64,000 nt of DNA, taken from contig BSBK01001119.1 in assembly GCA_027943335.1 (NCBI GenBank), positions 785,001 through 849,000 on the forward strand, written 5' to 3'. Source of the DNA: Chamaecyparis obtusa. Lineage: Eukaryota > Streptophyta > Pinopsida > Cupressales > Cupressaceae. This document shows, one piece after another, positions 32,333-44,661 of the stretch. The position numbers and the translations under genes were made by a program. How positions within the stretch are numbered: the first letter of the stretch is position 1; every line of letters starts with the position of its first letter. The notes beneath the pieces were generated by a model, which saw only the letters and a list, made by a program, of their open reading frames with translations, ran no database searches and was not told the DNA's origin.

Positions 32333-33475
32333 TGCAGGAAAGAAATGTTGGAAGGAAACTATTTTATGATTGTAGGAAGTAAATACTAGAATAGAAATTA
32401 AACTATAGTTGTAGAAAAGAAAGCACTAGAATGGAAATTGCAGAAGTGAAGGTGCTAACAAAACATGAGGAATATTGCAAACTAAGCAATAATTCTTCAG
32501 TTGCTCTACCGCTTTGGTTGTATGAAGCGTCAGATAGCCTATGGCCTTGGCTATAGGAATGTTTTAACACTTAATACTAAAATAACAAAAATGTAGGAAA
32601 ATGAGTTTAACTAGAATGAATCTAACTATGGATTTCTCACCAAGTGGGCCCCCTTGGATGAGTATCCCAAACACATAATTATACAAAGTTAAATCTCAAC
32701 ACTTCATTTGCTCAGTGATTGAATAACTAAGTACAAATATGTATATAAACCAAAAATAACAGAATGAAACTATATTACAACTAAACTGATAATGCCCTCC
32801 TCACAGAGGAGTGGGGCTTTAATTAAAAGCAAAAGTTCTAACATCTACCTAATCACGCCTCAGAAATAGGTGGAAATTTTATTACAACACTACTAACAGA
32901 AAGTAAGAAAGCTATAAAACTAGAAACAAAATAGATCTAAAAGAGGAAAGAGTTGATGCGACAACAGGTCTAACTTCCCACTCTCTCCTAGATTTCTTCA
33001 CTGTTTCCTTACTCTCTACGTGATGACTACCACCTTGATCATCTGGAAACCTCTAGCTAGTGTCACTTTAATGTTTCTCCATTGGAGTCTACTGAAAGAT
33101 CAGGTCAAGCATCTAGTATATGAGTGTGCTTCACCTGGTTAAGAAGATGGTTGCTATATTGATGCATTGCACTTTAGATGTTAGGATAAATACATTCATG
33201 GTAATAAACACCAAAACATGCATGCATTATTTATGTTCAAACATATATTTTACTTATAAAGACATAATCATAACTTAAAAGTAATTAATATAGTATATTC
33301 ATCCAAGTGTAGCATATTAAGTGTATTTAAACCATAGTAGCAGTCTAGTGGTAGCATGCCACATAATAAATAAATTGAATATAAAAGTCTTTGAGAAAAT
33401 ATAACAGAACAAGGAAAAATACCTAGCAAATACTATCCTAGGGTGTCTAAAGTATGGCATTAATATACCTCATCA
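32333..33475 (-). repeat. LTR-A (3' LTR) of the Athila-like element
   Basis: On the minus strand it starts TGATGAGG directly after a strong PPT and ends ...TTTCCTGCA. The stretch 32333-33043 matches 50291-51022 at roughly 90% identity (many substitutions, small indels). The left edge is set where the two copies cease to match, with TG (plus-strand reading) at 32333. Confidence 0.65.
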
Positions 33476-33488
33476 TTTTCCCCCCTAC
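33476..33488 (-). other. Polypurine tract of the Athila-like element
   Basis: The minus strand reads GTAGGGGGGAAAA immediately before TGATGAGG, giving a clear PPT/LTR junction. Confidence 0.7.
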
Positions 33489-36060
33489 AAAGACTAGTGC
33501 CAGTCCTCGGGCACTGAAACATTCCTTATCTTCACAAGAACCCTAAGATCTCCTTCCTGAGTCTTGCCACTCATGGAATTGCCCACATGCCAGTAGAATC
33601 CATTTGTCTGTTCAATCTTAATACATTGACTCATCTCCAATTTCTCATCTACCTCATTATCCACACAATTGTATAGTGGCCATTAAAGAAGAGGAGGCTA
33701 GAAGGTTAGGAGTAACCATCTCTTTGGTCATGGTTGTCGTCCCAACTATATATACCATTGAATTCACTGCATTGTAGATTGAAAGTTAATGAGACTATGA
33801 GGCTCTGTCTTCTTTAAGGCCATTGTTAATCTAGGCCATATTTGTTGTAATCCTTATGTTGCCTTGTGCCCTTCTTCTAATGATAGTCTTTCAAATTCTA
33901 CAAAGACTTGTTCCCGGTTATCTAGAATTCTCCTATTTTGTTTTGAGTCATTGAATCCATAAACTATTTTCATCCAATTACAATATAACCTTCGAGGTGA
34001 GCCACTTTTTGGATGTAGGGAAAGTGTGATTGATCATTCAATTTCCCTGTATTTGTTCATCTTTTCCCCATAGTTAATATCATTTATTACCCAAGAGAGA
34101 AGAGAAGATAGGTGAATATCACTAACAAATAGCAAAGGGTTTTATTCAGTATCAGAGGGAACGACATGATTATGCAAGTAAATTTCACACAAGAGATTCC
34201 TAATACAATTTGGTGATGCTTCATATGTAGCCACAAATTATTGAGGTGATCTTATGTTTGTGTTCAGATCTCTAAGAACCCTCATTAATTTGAACATTAA
34301 AAACTACTCCTTTAAACATAGGGCATAAACCCTAGGAGGTGGTCTACATTTGATTAACTTAGGAATTAACTTTGTGATTGAATCCAACTTTCCTTGCAAA
34401 AGTTGAATTTATTTTTGTTTTATTCCTATTTCCTTTTTCAATTTATCCCTTTCCAATTCCCACATTGATTTTTCATATTTCATTTGTGTAAAGTAGTCAA
34501 TGGATAGGGAGTGGACTTTTATCTTTCCCTGGTTTCTTGGTGGAACTGGATTTGCTATTATTTCTTCTTGATTTTCTTGTTGAACTTGCTCTGGTACTAT
34601 TTCTTCCTAGTTTTCTAATGGAACTAGCATTGATGCTACCAAAATATCATCCTCTTGAATTTATTCTTGACGAGAAGAAGACACATTAGAGATTTTTTTT
34701 TTCTCTGCTTCTTTGTGCTCTATTTCCTTGTCCAAAATAATGGCTCCAAGATCTTCTTCCATCATATCATGACACCCTATGAATGAACTATCAGCTTGTG
34801 GTTTTTCTTCCATGGGTTCTTCAATAGGAACATCAGGAGTAGAACCAGTCATTGCAAGTGAGTCCTTCTTTGTTTGTTTTGTGTTCAAACGAACACTGCA
34901 TCATAGTGGGGTGTCGACTGATGTTGCAGGATGTTTTTGCAAGTTCTTCTTTGTAGTAGGTGTGGTTGTAGGAGGAATAGGGGTGTCATCCATAACATAT
35001 TCATCCATTTTTTCTTTGCCCTTTTCTTTATTCTAGGCATTCTATTCTACTTGTGGATTATGGGAATCTATAGGAACCTCAATTTTATTGCCCTCCAAGT
35101 TAGGGTTTGGACTATCAATTGCCACATTTTCTTTGTCAATTCCTGAAGTAGAAGGTTTTTCCTGAGCCTTTTCTGGAATAGAGGACTCCACATTTTTAGG
35201 AATGGCCTCATCAAGGATATTTACCTGCTCTTCTTGAATTTGGGGTTGTGGTCCTTCACCATGCAATTGCACATGTGGTGCTACAATAAATTCATCCTAG
35301 GTCATGGGAGAGGTATCACACAGAGACCTTTCCACCAAGAGTTTTATCAACCCATGGTGGGTGATAGCATTTTTTCTTCCCTTCCTATCTTCCTCAAAGC
35401 TATAATTTAATAGAGAATATAGAAAATTGGGCATATTTACCAGGCAGCCATTCCACAAATGACTCAAAACCTTAAAATGAATGGAATGCAAGAAATAAAA
35501 CCACCCCTCATAGGTAATGCACCTTATAATATGAACTTCTAACTAAGGTTACTCACCTAGAAGAGATGTTCTTTTGGCACCTTTCTTGCTGCATTCCAAT
35601 CCAGTGTATGTTCGCAAAGAAAATTCTTCTCGGGTTGTTCATGCATCATGGCCATGTGGAAAGGCTTATCCTGTGGTAGGAAGTCTGGAAAATTTTTTAA
35701 TTCATGCCTCTGAAGCCTATACTCTCAATCATTTTACATAAGAAACCCCATTTCTATATGTCCATGGGAATTACAATGCTATGGCGTCGTCATAACCACT
35801 TAACCTTAAAAAATATGTGAGCCATCCTACCCGGTTAAAAATTTGAACGCTGGCTTAGTCTTGCAACAAGGATGCATAATTAGTCAGCTCATTTCGTATA
35901 GGTTGTCCACCTATTCTTCTTGCTGAGAGCTTCTGCAACCTTAATCCCTTTAATTCCAACAGTCTTCCTAACAATTCTACCCCTTTGTTCTACCCAGTAT
36001 TCTTGAACCAAGACTGGATGATCAACTAGTAGAGACTATCCTAGCTCTTTTAATGGGTAG
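33489..36060 (-). pseudogene. Extra ORF downstream of integrase (ORF3), with possible intron
   Basis: A long decayed minus-strand frame. The first block (36059-35557) includes 'VDHPVLVQEYWVEQRGRI' and 'KNFPDFLPQDKPFHMAMMHE'. The second block (35491 to about 34260, another frame, the same frame throughout) includes 'NMPNFLYSLLNYSFEEDRKG', 'GLIKLLVERSLC', acidic and proline-rich linkers, and a coiled-coil-like 'MWELERDKLKKEIGIKQK'. Between the blocks a GTGAGT donor (35556) and a T-rich stretch ending AAG (35471) bound an 86-nt segment whose removal joins the blocks in phase. Known Athila-type elements carry an env-like ORF at this place. I see no signal peptide or membrane helix here, so env-like function is not supported. 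Confidence 0.5.
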
Positions 36061-36519
36061 TTTAGACAAATGGCAGAGAGATTATAAATTTTAGTTGAAA
36101 AACTAGAGTTGGAATTTTGGATTATAAAACACAAAGCTATAGGAAATTTCGTATGTAGGGGTTGTTAAATTAATGACTGCGCAGTACGGCCTTGCAAATT
36201 AATAATGGTGAATAATGGAGAACTTATGCAAGAATATTTATTACAACACAAAACTAAACTGACTGCCCCCTATGAAAAATGAAGTAGGTTTCCTCACATG
36301 CCTAGAATATTATAACCTTTAAATACCCAAATCTGAAAAGATCAAGTGATGTGGGCCAAACAAAAAGTAATATATGGTATAATGATGATGTGACAGATGA
36401 TTGCATATGGTAGATAAAGTTGATGGGATGTGATGTGATGGTTTATTTATTATGGAAAAAGATATTTTCTTGGGAAATGAAATTTTTCTTATGATTGCAT
36501 GCATGCAGAGTCAAAGAAA

Positions 36520-38178
36520 TGACCGAAGGAAGTTATTGGTTGTAGGAGAGTCTTCAGATGGAGGAGGTCCATCGGATGTAGGAAAATCTTTAGCTAGAGG
36601 AGGTCCATCAGTTGCAAGATCTTTATTAGTTGTAGGGGATTTAGCTGCGATAGGAGAAAGCTTGAACTATCATAGGAAGTTGACCTTTGTTTCTGGCTTA
36701 TGGTACAGACAAAATCTGTGGCCATTTACCAGCAACTTGAAATGTACAGGGTCTATTATGGATAGCTGAACCGCACCATTAGCATACACATGTTCAATTT
36801 CATAGGGGCCAATCCATCTTGTAGTGAGCTTGCCTTGTGTCTCTTGAAATCGGGAGTCATACAAAAGAGCCCAGTCACCATGAATAAACTATCTATTAAG
36901 GATATGTGAATCATGCCATGTTTTGCGTTGTAGCTGGACCATCTCAGTTTGTTGTAGGGCTGCCTTTCTCATTTCATCTAGATGGTTAAGATGAAGGATC
37001 TTGTTGCGTTGTGCTATTGAAAGATCAATGTTGAGTTGTAATGTTGTTCGTAGGGTTTTATGTTCAAATTTTGTAGGCATTAAAATATTCTTTGCATAAA
37101 CCAATTCAAAAGGATTGAAACCAGTTGTTATATTCCATGTCGTCCTATATGCCCAAATTACTTCTTGTAATCTTGTGCTCCAGTCCTTTTTATGTATCTG
37201 CACTATTTTTGTCAAGATTACTTCTATCTCCCTCTTTGTGATTTCTTCTTGACCATTCACCTATGGACTTGATTTTTTGTAGTGAATATTGTATTAATTC
37301 ATTAGGGAAGTGATCAATGTTGATGTAAATTAAGCACCCTAATCAGTGACCAATTCTCTAGGTACACCATATCATGTAAATATTTCCTCATATATAAAAT
37401 TAGATACCTTTTTATCCCAAGCATGCTTCATGGCTCACACCTCCACCCACTTTGTGACATAGCCTATGCACATAAGAATATGTGAATTATCGTTGGATGA
37501 AGAACTAATAGGTCCAACAAAATCAAGGCCCCATTTATCAAATGGAGTGACTACCACTTGAGGAAAGAGAGGCATTTAATCATACTTTTTTGGTTTCCCC
37601 ATATGTTGGCATCGATCACATTTCCTTGTGTAGCTGACCACATCTTTATGTAGGGTTGGCCAGTAATAGCTAGTGTTCAGTATTTTCATTATTGTTCTTT
37701 TGGTTGCAAAATGCCCTCCACAAGGCTCATCATGCCATGCATAGAGGATGTCATAAGTCTCATCCTCCCTAACACATCTCAATATTTGATCAAGATCATT
37801 GTAGAATAGACAATCAACAATCCATAAAAAGTTGAAAGTCTTTTCTATTAGGAGTCTCTTTTCTTTTGAAGAGAAATATGGAGGTACCTTTTGAGAAACT
37901 AAATAGTTAGCAATATCGGCATACCAAGGGGTTTTAGCTGAAATGGAGAACAAGTGATCATTAGGGAAGTTGTCATTGAGTATTTGTGGTTCATCTGCAT
38001 TTTACAATCTTGAGAGGAATTCAATTACCACATTGGACTTGTCGGGCTTATCCACAATTGTGATATCAAATTCTTGCAACAGTAGAAGCCATCAGGACAA
38101 TATTCTTGTGATAGTAGGTTTTTTAGCTAAATATTTTATGGCTGCATGATCAATATGCACAAAGATTTGGTAGCCTGT
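36520..38178 (-). pseudogene. int: RNase H end, integrase and pol tail of the Athila-like element
   Basis: From 38176 on the minus strand: 'YQIFVHIDHAAIKYLAKKP' and 'LLLQEFDITIVDKPDKSN' are the RNase H C-terminus. Next comes 'TPWYADIANYLVSQKVPP' and the integrase HHCC region ('HDEPCGGHFATKRT', 'CDRCQHMG'). The core has 'KWGLDFVGPISS' (Asp), 'ELVTD-stop-GA-stop-FTS' (Asp) and 'NGQEEITKREIEV' (Glu). 'VIWAYRTTWNITTGFNPFEL' and 'GKLTTRWIGPYEIEHVY' follow. A Pro/Thr/Ser-rich tail ends near 36520. The frame starts abruptly at 38178, where an LTR-like TGTAATGTCCCC begins, so this is an insertion or deletion edge. RT is absent. Confidence 0.85.
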
Positions 38179-41100
38179 TGTAATGTCCCCACTAGGGAAC
38201 CTATAAGGGATCAAGTCTTTGACCCTAAAACACAACTAACAATTTTTTTTTTAACATTCTAACATATCATCATAACCATTCACAAGTATATTCCTTAAGG
38301 TTCCCTTAATGAATTCATTTACCATATCAAGCATTGCATCTTACTACTTAATTAAATGAAGCCCAATTCCTTTTCAACTTCAATTTACATTCAGACATTT
38401 CTTTCATTCCACATCAAAACCAATTACATTAATGAGCTAATTGAATTCATTTTCTTTACCTAATTTACATAAATATTCATTTTTAGAAATGAATCAAAAG
38501 CCCATCATTTATCTAATACACTAGATACATTATCATTTCCTCTTTCATTTTTTTTCTCCTTAACCTTATCTATACACTATCATCACATAAAATTTCTATT
38601 AAAAGTCCTTACTTTCCATTTTTATTTCAAGGATCCAAATAGAAAGAGTGTAAAGTACTTAACCATCTAATGCTAACTAATATAACCCATTCATTGAATC
38701 ATTTTTGTCAGAACTATAACAACCAAAAATTATCATCTATGTCATTGTATATATCCAGTTTAAGGATTAAGATAAAAACCTAGTTTAAATAACCTTACAT
38801 CATACACATTCAACTTAGACATTTAAGAACATTAAAAAAGAATTACATCTTAATACTACTTTCAATAACATACATGTTTTCCTTTCCCTTATTATTTTCA
38901 CCTGGAGATACCCATCAACCCTTAGCATATCTTTTCACTAATCCACATATCAAAACAAGTTTCCTTTTAAAGAAGTTTACATCTATAAGTACTTGCATTA
39001 CAAAGGTTTTCATAGAACCATTACTTTCAATTTCATTTTAAAACTCATAAGAGAGATAAGGTAGGTAAGTTACTTAATTATAATCCATAACCGATTAACC
39101 AATATTTAATCCCATTTTGAGATTCCTAATACTACCCTTCCCACATACATAACTTCTTTCTTACAATTTCCATTTACAAACATAATTACAGTTCTAGTCA
39201 CTACACATGACTTGAAGGCATACAGAGAGATAATTACAACAAGCTGCCCAAGGCTTACAATACATCTTTACATCTCGATTACAAAAGATAGAGATACATG
39301 ATACAAGATTAGAGACTTCACCACTGAACAACTCATAATCCAAGTCATGACATGAACCACGAACAATACCTCAAAAGAGATTTTCCACCCAACTATGTAA
39401 AATTGGTAAAGTTCTACCCCCCGTACTAGGAGATAGAACTAAGGTACTCTCAAGACCCTAATGTAATCTAAGTCTCAAATACCAATAAATCCAAGACTCA
39501 AAAGAACAAGTATAAAGCACATAAAATATCATCATACTATAACACTGAGGTCAAGGTTCTAGGATACCACCTAAGTGAGTGTCATCACACCTCCTATATA
39601 TTGGGATCCTCCCTTGCAACCATGTAACCTCGGTACCCCCTTTCTGAGAAGGGATCCTCCCTAGAAGTTACCCCTAGTCCCGGTACTTCAATCAGATCTA
39701 TGTGGCCATTATCATATTTTCTTTCATTATCTTTTGAATCCCCCCTTCCCAGGTTAATTTTTAAGGTTCTCACTTTTTACAAACCCACCCATAGGATTAT
39801 CTGGCAACCACTTTAGGGTTCCAACACCTATGGTGAGCCACTCACTTAGGGTTCCTATTCCCTTCCCCCATCACAAATCAAAGATATGAGATAACATTTC
39901 CATGTCCTAATTCATAGGTTTAGAAATCTTCCCTACGCACTCAGGCCCTCAGAGCGAGTCCTAACCTTAGCCATATACATAATAGGAACCATTGGAAGAG
40001 TGTCTATCATAAGAAACCTTAAATCATAGCATATAACTTGCCACATTCATAATACAACTTTCCAAGGCTTATTTATAGGTCTAGGGAACCCTCTCATGCA
40101 CACAAGCCACCAAGACGAGTACTAGACTCATAAACTAAGCCCAAGTATATGCCAAGTGAAAAAAAATCATAAGTAACAACATATAACATTAAAAAAACAA
40201 GTAATGAACATACATAGGTGATAAAAACTTCCACATGCATTAACACAACATTCCATCTATGGAAACCTCTTATGCCTAAAATTTGGCTAAGTCTGAAATT
40301 TTTTAGAAAACCCCAAAATCTAGAATCTGCATATTAACTCCTATGAAGATGAAACCTATCTCAAACATCTTGGAAGGTATTTATACAAATATAACTTAAA
40401 GTATAAGAGACTTATACTTAAATGTTATATTTGTATAAATCATGCCACCAGAATGGGTCCTACCTCAGAAAAATATCATAAGTACATGCCAATTACTGAA
40501 ACATCATAAGAGACACCATACAACCCCAAAGAGACAAGTGATGGACATACACAAGTGAGAAAAATTTTAGTCCACTCATAGGGAACAATTGTAGAAGCCA
40601 CAAGACCAATCCCAAGCCCCAAAAATAGAAAAAAGGAAAGCCTAGGACCTAATATGGCCCATATGAGTATTCTCATAGGACCATACAAGAATTCAACTAG
40701 CCTCACTTCTAGGAGGTCTCGAGTTCAACTCCCTCCTAGACAGCTAGTTTTACCCCAAAGAGATTTTCTTTTATAATCTCTTATTATTACTATTATTTCC
40801 ATTTTCTTTTATTTAATACATTTAATACACTCTATTTAATACACTTTATTTGATCATTAAAATTCCATTTACATAAGCAAATAAAAACACATAAATAATA
40901 TTATTTATATATGCATGGGTATATGTGTGTGCACCCACATATACACATACCTATATAACGTACATTCAATTAGAACATAGATATAAAATAAATAATAAAG
41001 ATATATATAAGGACAATACTAATGCACAACATAAATATCATAACAACATCAAATCATAAATCACAAGACCACATCACAAACAGCATCAAATCCCCCAACT

Positions 41101-41261
41101 AGGGTAACCTCCTAAACAAAAATCTAAGTCCACAGGTAACCTTGAGAGTAGTCTTGGTAATATCTCCACACAAAAATAGTTTGATGATTTTTAAGGCACG
41201 CTCATACTCATGTAGCCAGGTGGAGTTGATACTTGGTACCTACATCATTCAACACCAATTG
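38179..41261. other. LTR-like block starting TGTAATGTCCCC, noncoding
   Basis: The block starts with TG exactly where RNase H coding stops. 'TGTAATGTCCCC' resembles the Tat LTR start 'TGTAATACCCC', so a gypsy LTR (solo LTR or noncoding element) is likely. No end, partner LTR or target duplication was found. The stretch is AT-rich with no convincing ORF. It contains a 62-bp hairpin at 40379-40440. Confidence 0.4.
40379..40440. repeat. Near-perfect 62-bp inverted repeat
   Basis: Arms of about 30 nt starting ATTTATACAAATATAAC and its complement flank a 3-nt loop (AGA, near 40408). About two mismatches or indels are present. It could be a small MITE remnant or hairpin RNA source. No terminal duplication is obvious. 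Confidence 0.7.
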
Positions 41262-41512
<251 letters not shown>

Positions 41513-41945
41513 AACAGGTAGTGGCAAACAAGGAGGGAGATTGTGACATCATGTGGACCTCCTGTAGGAGTAACTATGACTACCTCCCATCATCCTATAC
41601 TCACATTAGACAATGCCATCAACAAAGCATAAATGGATTAGTGTGGTTAGTACTAGAATAATCTCTTTTCCATATTGCATCATAACAGAATCATGTAAAT
41701 GTAAATCGTCTATTGACTTTCACAACCTAGCTTAACCATCAGACATGTACTCATAATGTCTCATTACCAAATCAAGATAAACAAATCATACAATTCTCAA
41801 TATAGAAATCATGTCTAATCTCAAGTATAACAAGTAACATCATTAGAGTAAGTAACACATCTAACCCCTTTAAGTGATTATAATTAATTAACCTAAGATA
41901 ATATTAAATATTAATAATGAGCATCTCGCATAGAAGCACTATAAG
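41513..41945. other. Short noncoding stretch between microsatellite and Element 3
   Basis: It contains a PPT-like run followed by TG, 'AGGAGGGAGATTGTGACATC' (41531-41550). This could mark another LTR start, but no matching repeat was found. No gene seen. Confidence 0.3.
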
Positions 41946-43057
41946 TGTTGGAAAGTTGACTATACTATTATGATTTAGTGTTTTCATTATGGTAACAAAG
42001 TCATTTGGAGTTTTGGAGTCAGCGCACTTAGTCACAAGATCAGAATTTGGTTAAGTATGGAAGACTAGACAGTCAGTAGAGCACCAGATAATCAGAGCAT
42101 CAACGCACGTGTATGATCAAGTTATGGCATGCACCCTTTAAGATAAGCTTCTAAGTATGTAATCAAGATAATTCTAAGAGTGCATGATCATATGAACTAG
42201 TATGAAGAAGTTACAGCAAGATGAAGTGACACAGACAGTGAGCGGCAGAATAGAACAGAGCATGGAGCCGACTGTTGGTAATTTGGTTAGCGCTTGTAAT
42301 ATTTTTTTGTAAAGGCTATGCACCTATTGTATTTAGGTTATATACATGTTAATATAATTGTATGTAAACACACTTGAGCCAATTCATTTGGAAGCATTGT
42401 AGGTAATAGGTTGAAGGCTGACCTAGCAAATAGTTTTGTTAGTGCATATAAATAAGACATGCACCTTTGTAATTAAGCATGGAATGAGATATAGAGTTGA
42501 TAGTAGCAAAGAAAAAGTATGTGAAGAGAAGTTAGAATGTTTTAGATCTTTACAAGAGGCTAAAGCCTCAGTGCACAAAAGGAACTGATCTGACAAGCAG
42601 TGTCACAATAGCAGTTCACCTTGCACATATAGTGTGTATCTGAGATCCAGAAGGTTGTAGCCTTCACCACTTGAGCAGTGAGCTCTAGGACAGTGTGTCC
42701 CCACCCCTAAAAGGGTTATTTTAAAAGACTCCTAATAGGGTCTGATCCTTGACCAGGTCACTGTACTAAAATCATTGTAAAGATCAACTCCTAATAGGGT
42801 TGTAAGATCTTCTAACAGGGATCATAATACACTAGTACAGTTCTTAGTGGGTGTCAATTCCCACCAGGGGTTTTACCTATTTGGGTTTCCCCATAATCAT
42901 ATTTGGTGTCATGTGTTATTTTTGTTTATCTTACTTGCACTAATATTCATTTCAATACTTAAGGAATTAAGTTAAGTTTCAAGGCATCAAAAAAAGTAAT
43001 AATATATAGAACATTGATTCACCCCCCCCCCCCCTCTTAGTGTTCCCATTCGTAACA
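41946..43057 (+). repeat. 5' LTR of Element 3 (1112 bp)
   Basis: Starts TGTTGGAAAG and ends CGTAACA before the primer site. TATA-like TATAAATA at 42447-42454. Its 3' third has the 'CTAATAGGG/CTAACAGGG' blocks (42731, 42790, 42811) and a C-run at 43021-43034 seen also in Copia-1. Defined from one copy only. Confidence 0.65.
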
Positions 43058-43059
43058 AT

Positions 43060-43071
43060 TGGTATCAAATA
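43060..43071 (+). other. Primer binding site of Element 3
   Basis: TGGTATCAAATA lies two bases after the LTR and matches the iMet site TGGTATCAGAGC in the first eight and one further position. Confidence 0.65.
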
Positions 43072-43111
43072 TTTGGTCCTCTGAAGACAAGTTTAACCAC
43101 TTGAGGAGATC

Positions 43112-44241
43112 ATGGGTTTGGAAGAAGTAAAGCATCTGAAGAAGAATCTTGAAGCAGCTCTTGAAGATCTTGATAGATCTAAAAAAGAAATTGAAGAACT
43201 AAAAGAAAAGGTTAGTGGTTCTCAAGTAATCATCAAGAAACTAAGAAAAGACTTGAAATACTATTCCACAAGTGACTTGGGAAAAATGGTTAAAATTTTG
43301 AATGAGGAAAACACATCTCTGAAAGATCAAATTGAAGAGTTGGATGAAAAGCTATTTAATAATCAAGAAGCGTATGAAGAACAGGTCAAAGAAAACAAAC
43401 AGTTGGATGAAGAAATGAGGCAAGCAAACATGAAAATCTTGGAGTTAGAGAACATCAAGAAGCAAGTGGAATTTGAATTGATTGAAGCTAAGAATCATAT
43501 TGACAAATTGCACACAAGCAAGGACCTAATAGAATTGCAGTTGTATGCACAGAAGATTAAAGGAGATGCCTCTAGTATTGAATTCAATGAAGCCCGAGAT
43601 CAGATTGATGCTATGCGAGATAGAATGAAATCTCCTAAAGAACCTACAAAAGATAAGAAGACTAAAGATCCCAATAAAGCTAAAGCAGAACCATCTAAAG
43701 ATGAGTGCAAACCAATAAACAAAACTTGTTATGCCCATAACAAGTATGCTCACATAGCAAGATATTGTAAAGAGGTAAGACCTTTCAATGGTTATTGTTA
43801 TTCATGCATTAAATTTAGTCATAGAGCTATGAATTGTAGATCAATTCAAGGAAATCAGACTTAGAAAAATCAAAGAATTCATCCACAGCACAATATCAGA
43901 AGTCCTTAGAACATTACATGTCAAATATGTAATTAAAATGGTCACATAGCTAGACAATGCAAATTAGTAACCAACATTAATGCGCCAAGGAATATCAGGC
44001 CTCCAGTTATTTGTCACTCATGCAACAAGGTTGGACACATCTCAAGGTTTTGCAGATCAAAAGCAAAAAGATAGAAAAGCCCTAAAAAATTAGAAGGATC
44101 AATATTGGATGAAGCAGAAGAAGTCAAGTTTGTGCAAGCTACAGAAGATGCGAGCTTGATTTGGAAGAAAGAGAAGAAGGATAATGTTGAGGAAATAGTT
44201 GAGGTTGCATCTGCAATGGACGCACTTCCTATTTATGGTTA
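43112..44241 (+). pseudogene. Element 3 ORF1: coiled-coil protein with four zinc knuckles
   Basis: The start is the ATG at 43112 ('MGLEEVKHLKKNLEAALEDL'), in the same leader context as Copia-1 gag. Residues 1 to about 170 have heptad-like Leu/Ile spacing rich in Glu and Lys, a long coiled coil. A Lys/Pro/Asp linker follows. Then come CCHC motifs: a degenerate 'CYAHNKYAHIARYC', 'CYSCIKFSHRAMNC', 'CQICN-stop-NGHIARQC' and 'CHSCNKVGHISRFC'. Stops occur at 43862 and further on before the final TAA at 44239. The usual copia gag capsid domain is absent. It may act as an RNA-binding nucleocapsid partner; that is inference. Confidence 0.65.
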
Positions 44242-44661
44242 AATGACCATCATGGTCATAGGGGGAGATAGATTAGCTCTAGACCCCTGTGCGACTGGTA
44301 TACTCACCCTCAAAGTATGCGCCTTTGGATATAACTATTTGGAGACTAGTCGATACAGTATGTAAGAACGCACTACCTGATCGATAGCAGAAAGGAATAT
44401 TGGAATTCTCTATGGGATTCTGTGTTTACGTGGTAAGCATTAATGGTAGAAATTTGTTTTTATAGTCATTGAAGATACTTTATTCACACATTTGCATTCA
44501 AGTTTGAGTGTCTGATGATCATAGGAGTTCAAGAAATTGAGTTGTGAAGAATTTCAGTTGGATTATCAGTGAAAGGAATTTAAGCTAGTTGTGAAACCCT
44601 TGTTCAAACACGATGGTTCAAAATTCATTTAGAAACCTATATAAGCATGATCAAGTAAGTT
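44242..44661 (+). other. Spacer between Element 3 ORFs
   Basis: 420 bp with no coding motif. A PPT-like 'CATAGGGGGAGATAG' at 44257-44271 is not followed by an LTR start. It may be an old PPT, which would make ORF2 a separate insertion. Confidence 0.4.

Noticed and set aside
33489..36060. Calling the extra ORF an envelope gene
   Set aside because: Position fits Athila-type env-like ORFs, but no signal peptide, transmembrane helix or cleavage site is visible, so only 'extra ORF' is supported.
36452..36769. Plus-strand ORF of 105 codons
   Set aside because: It is the complement of the integrase C-terminus and the Pro/Ser tail of the minus-strand gypsy element.
41531..41560. PPT plus LTR start (GGAGGGAGAT/TGTGACATC)
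   Set aside because: Looks right locally, but I found no second copy of the putative LTR and no adjacent pol sequence.
44257..44271. PPT of Element 3
   Set aside because: The purine run is not followed by a copy of the TGTTGGAAAG LTR start, so the 3' end of the element cannot be placed there with confidence.
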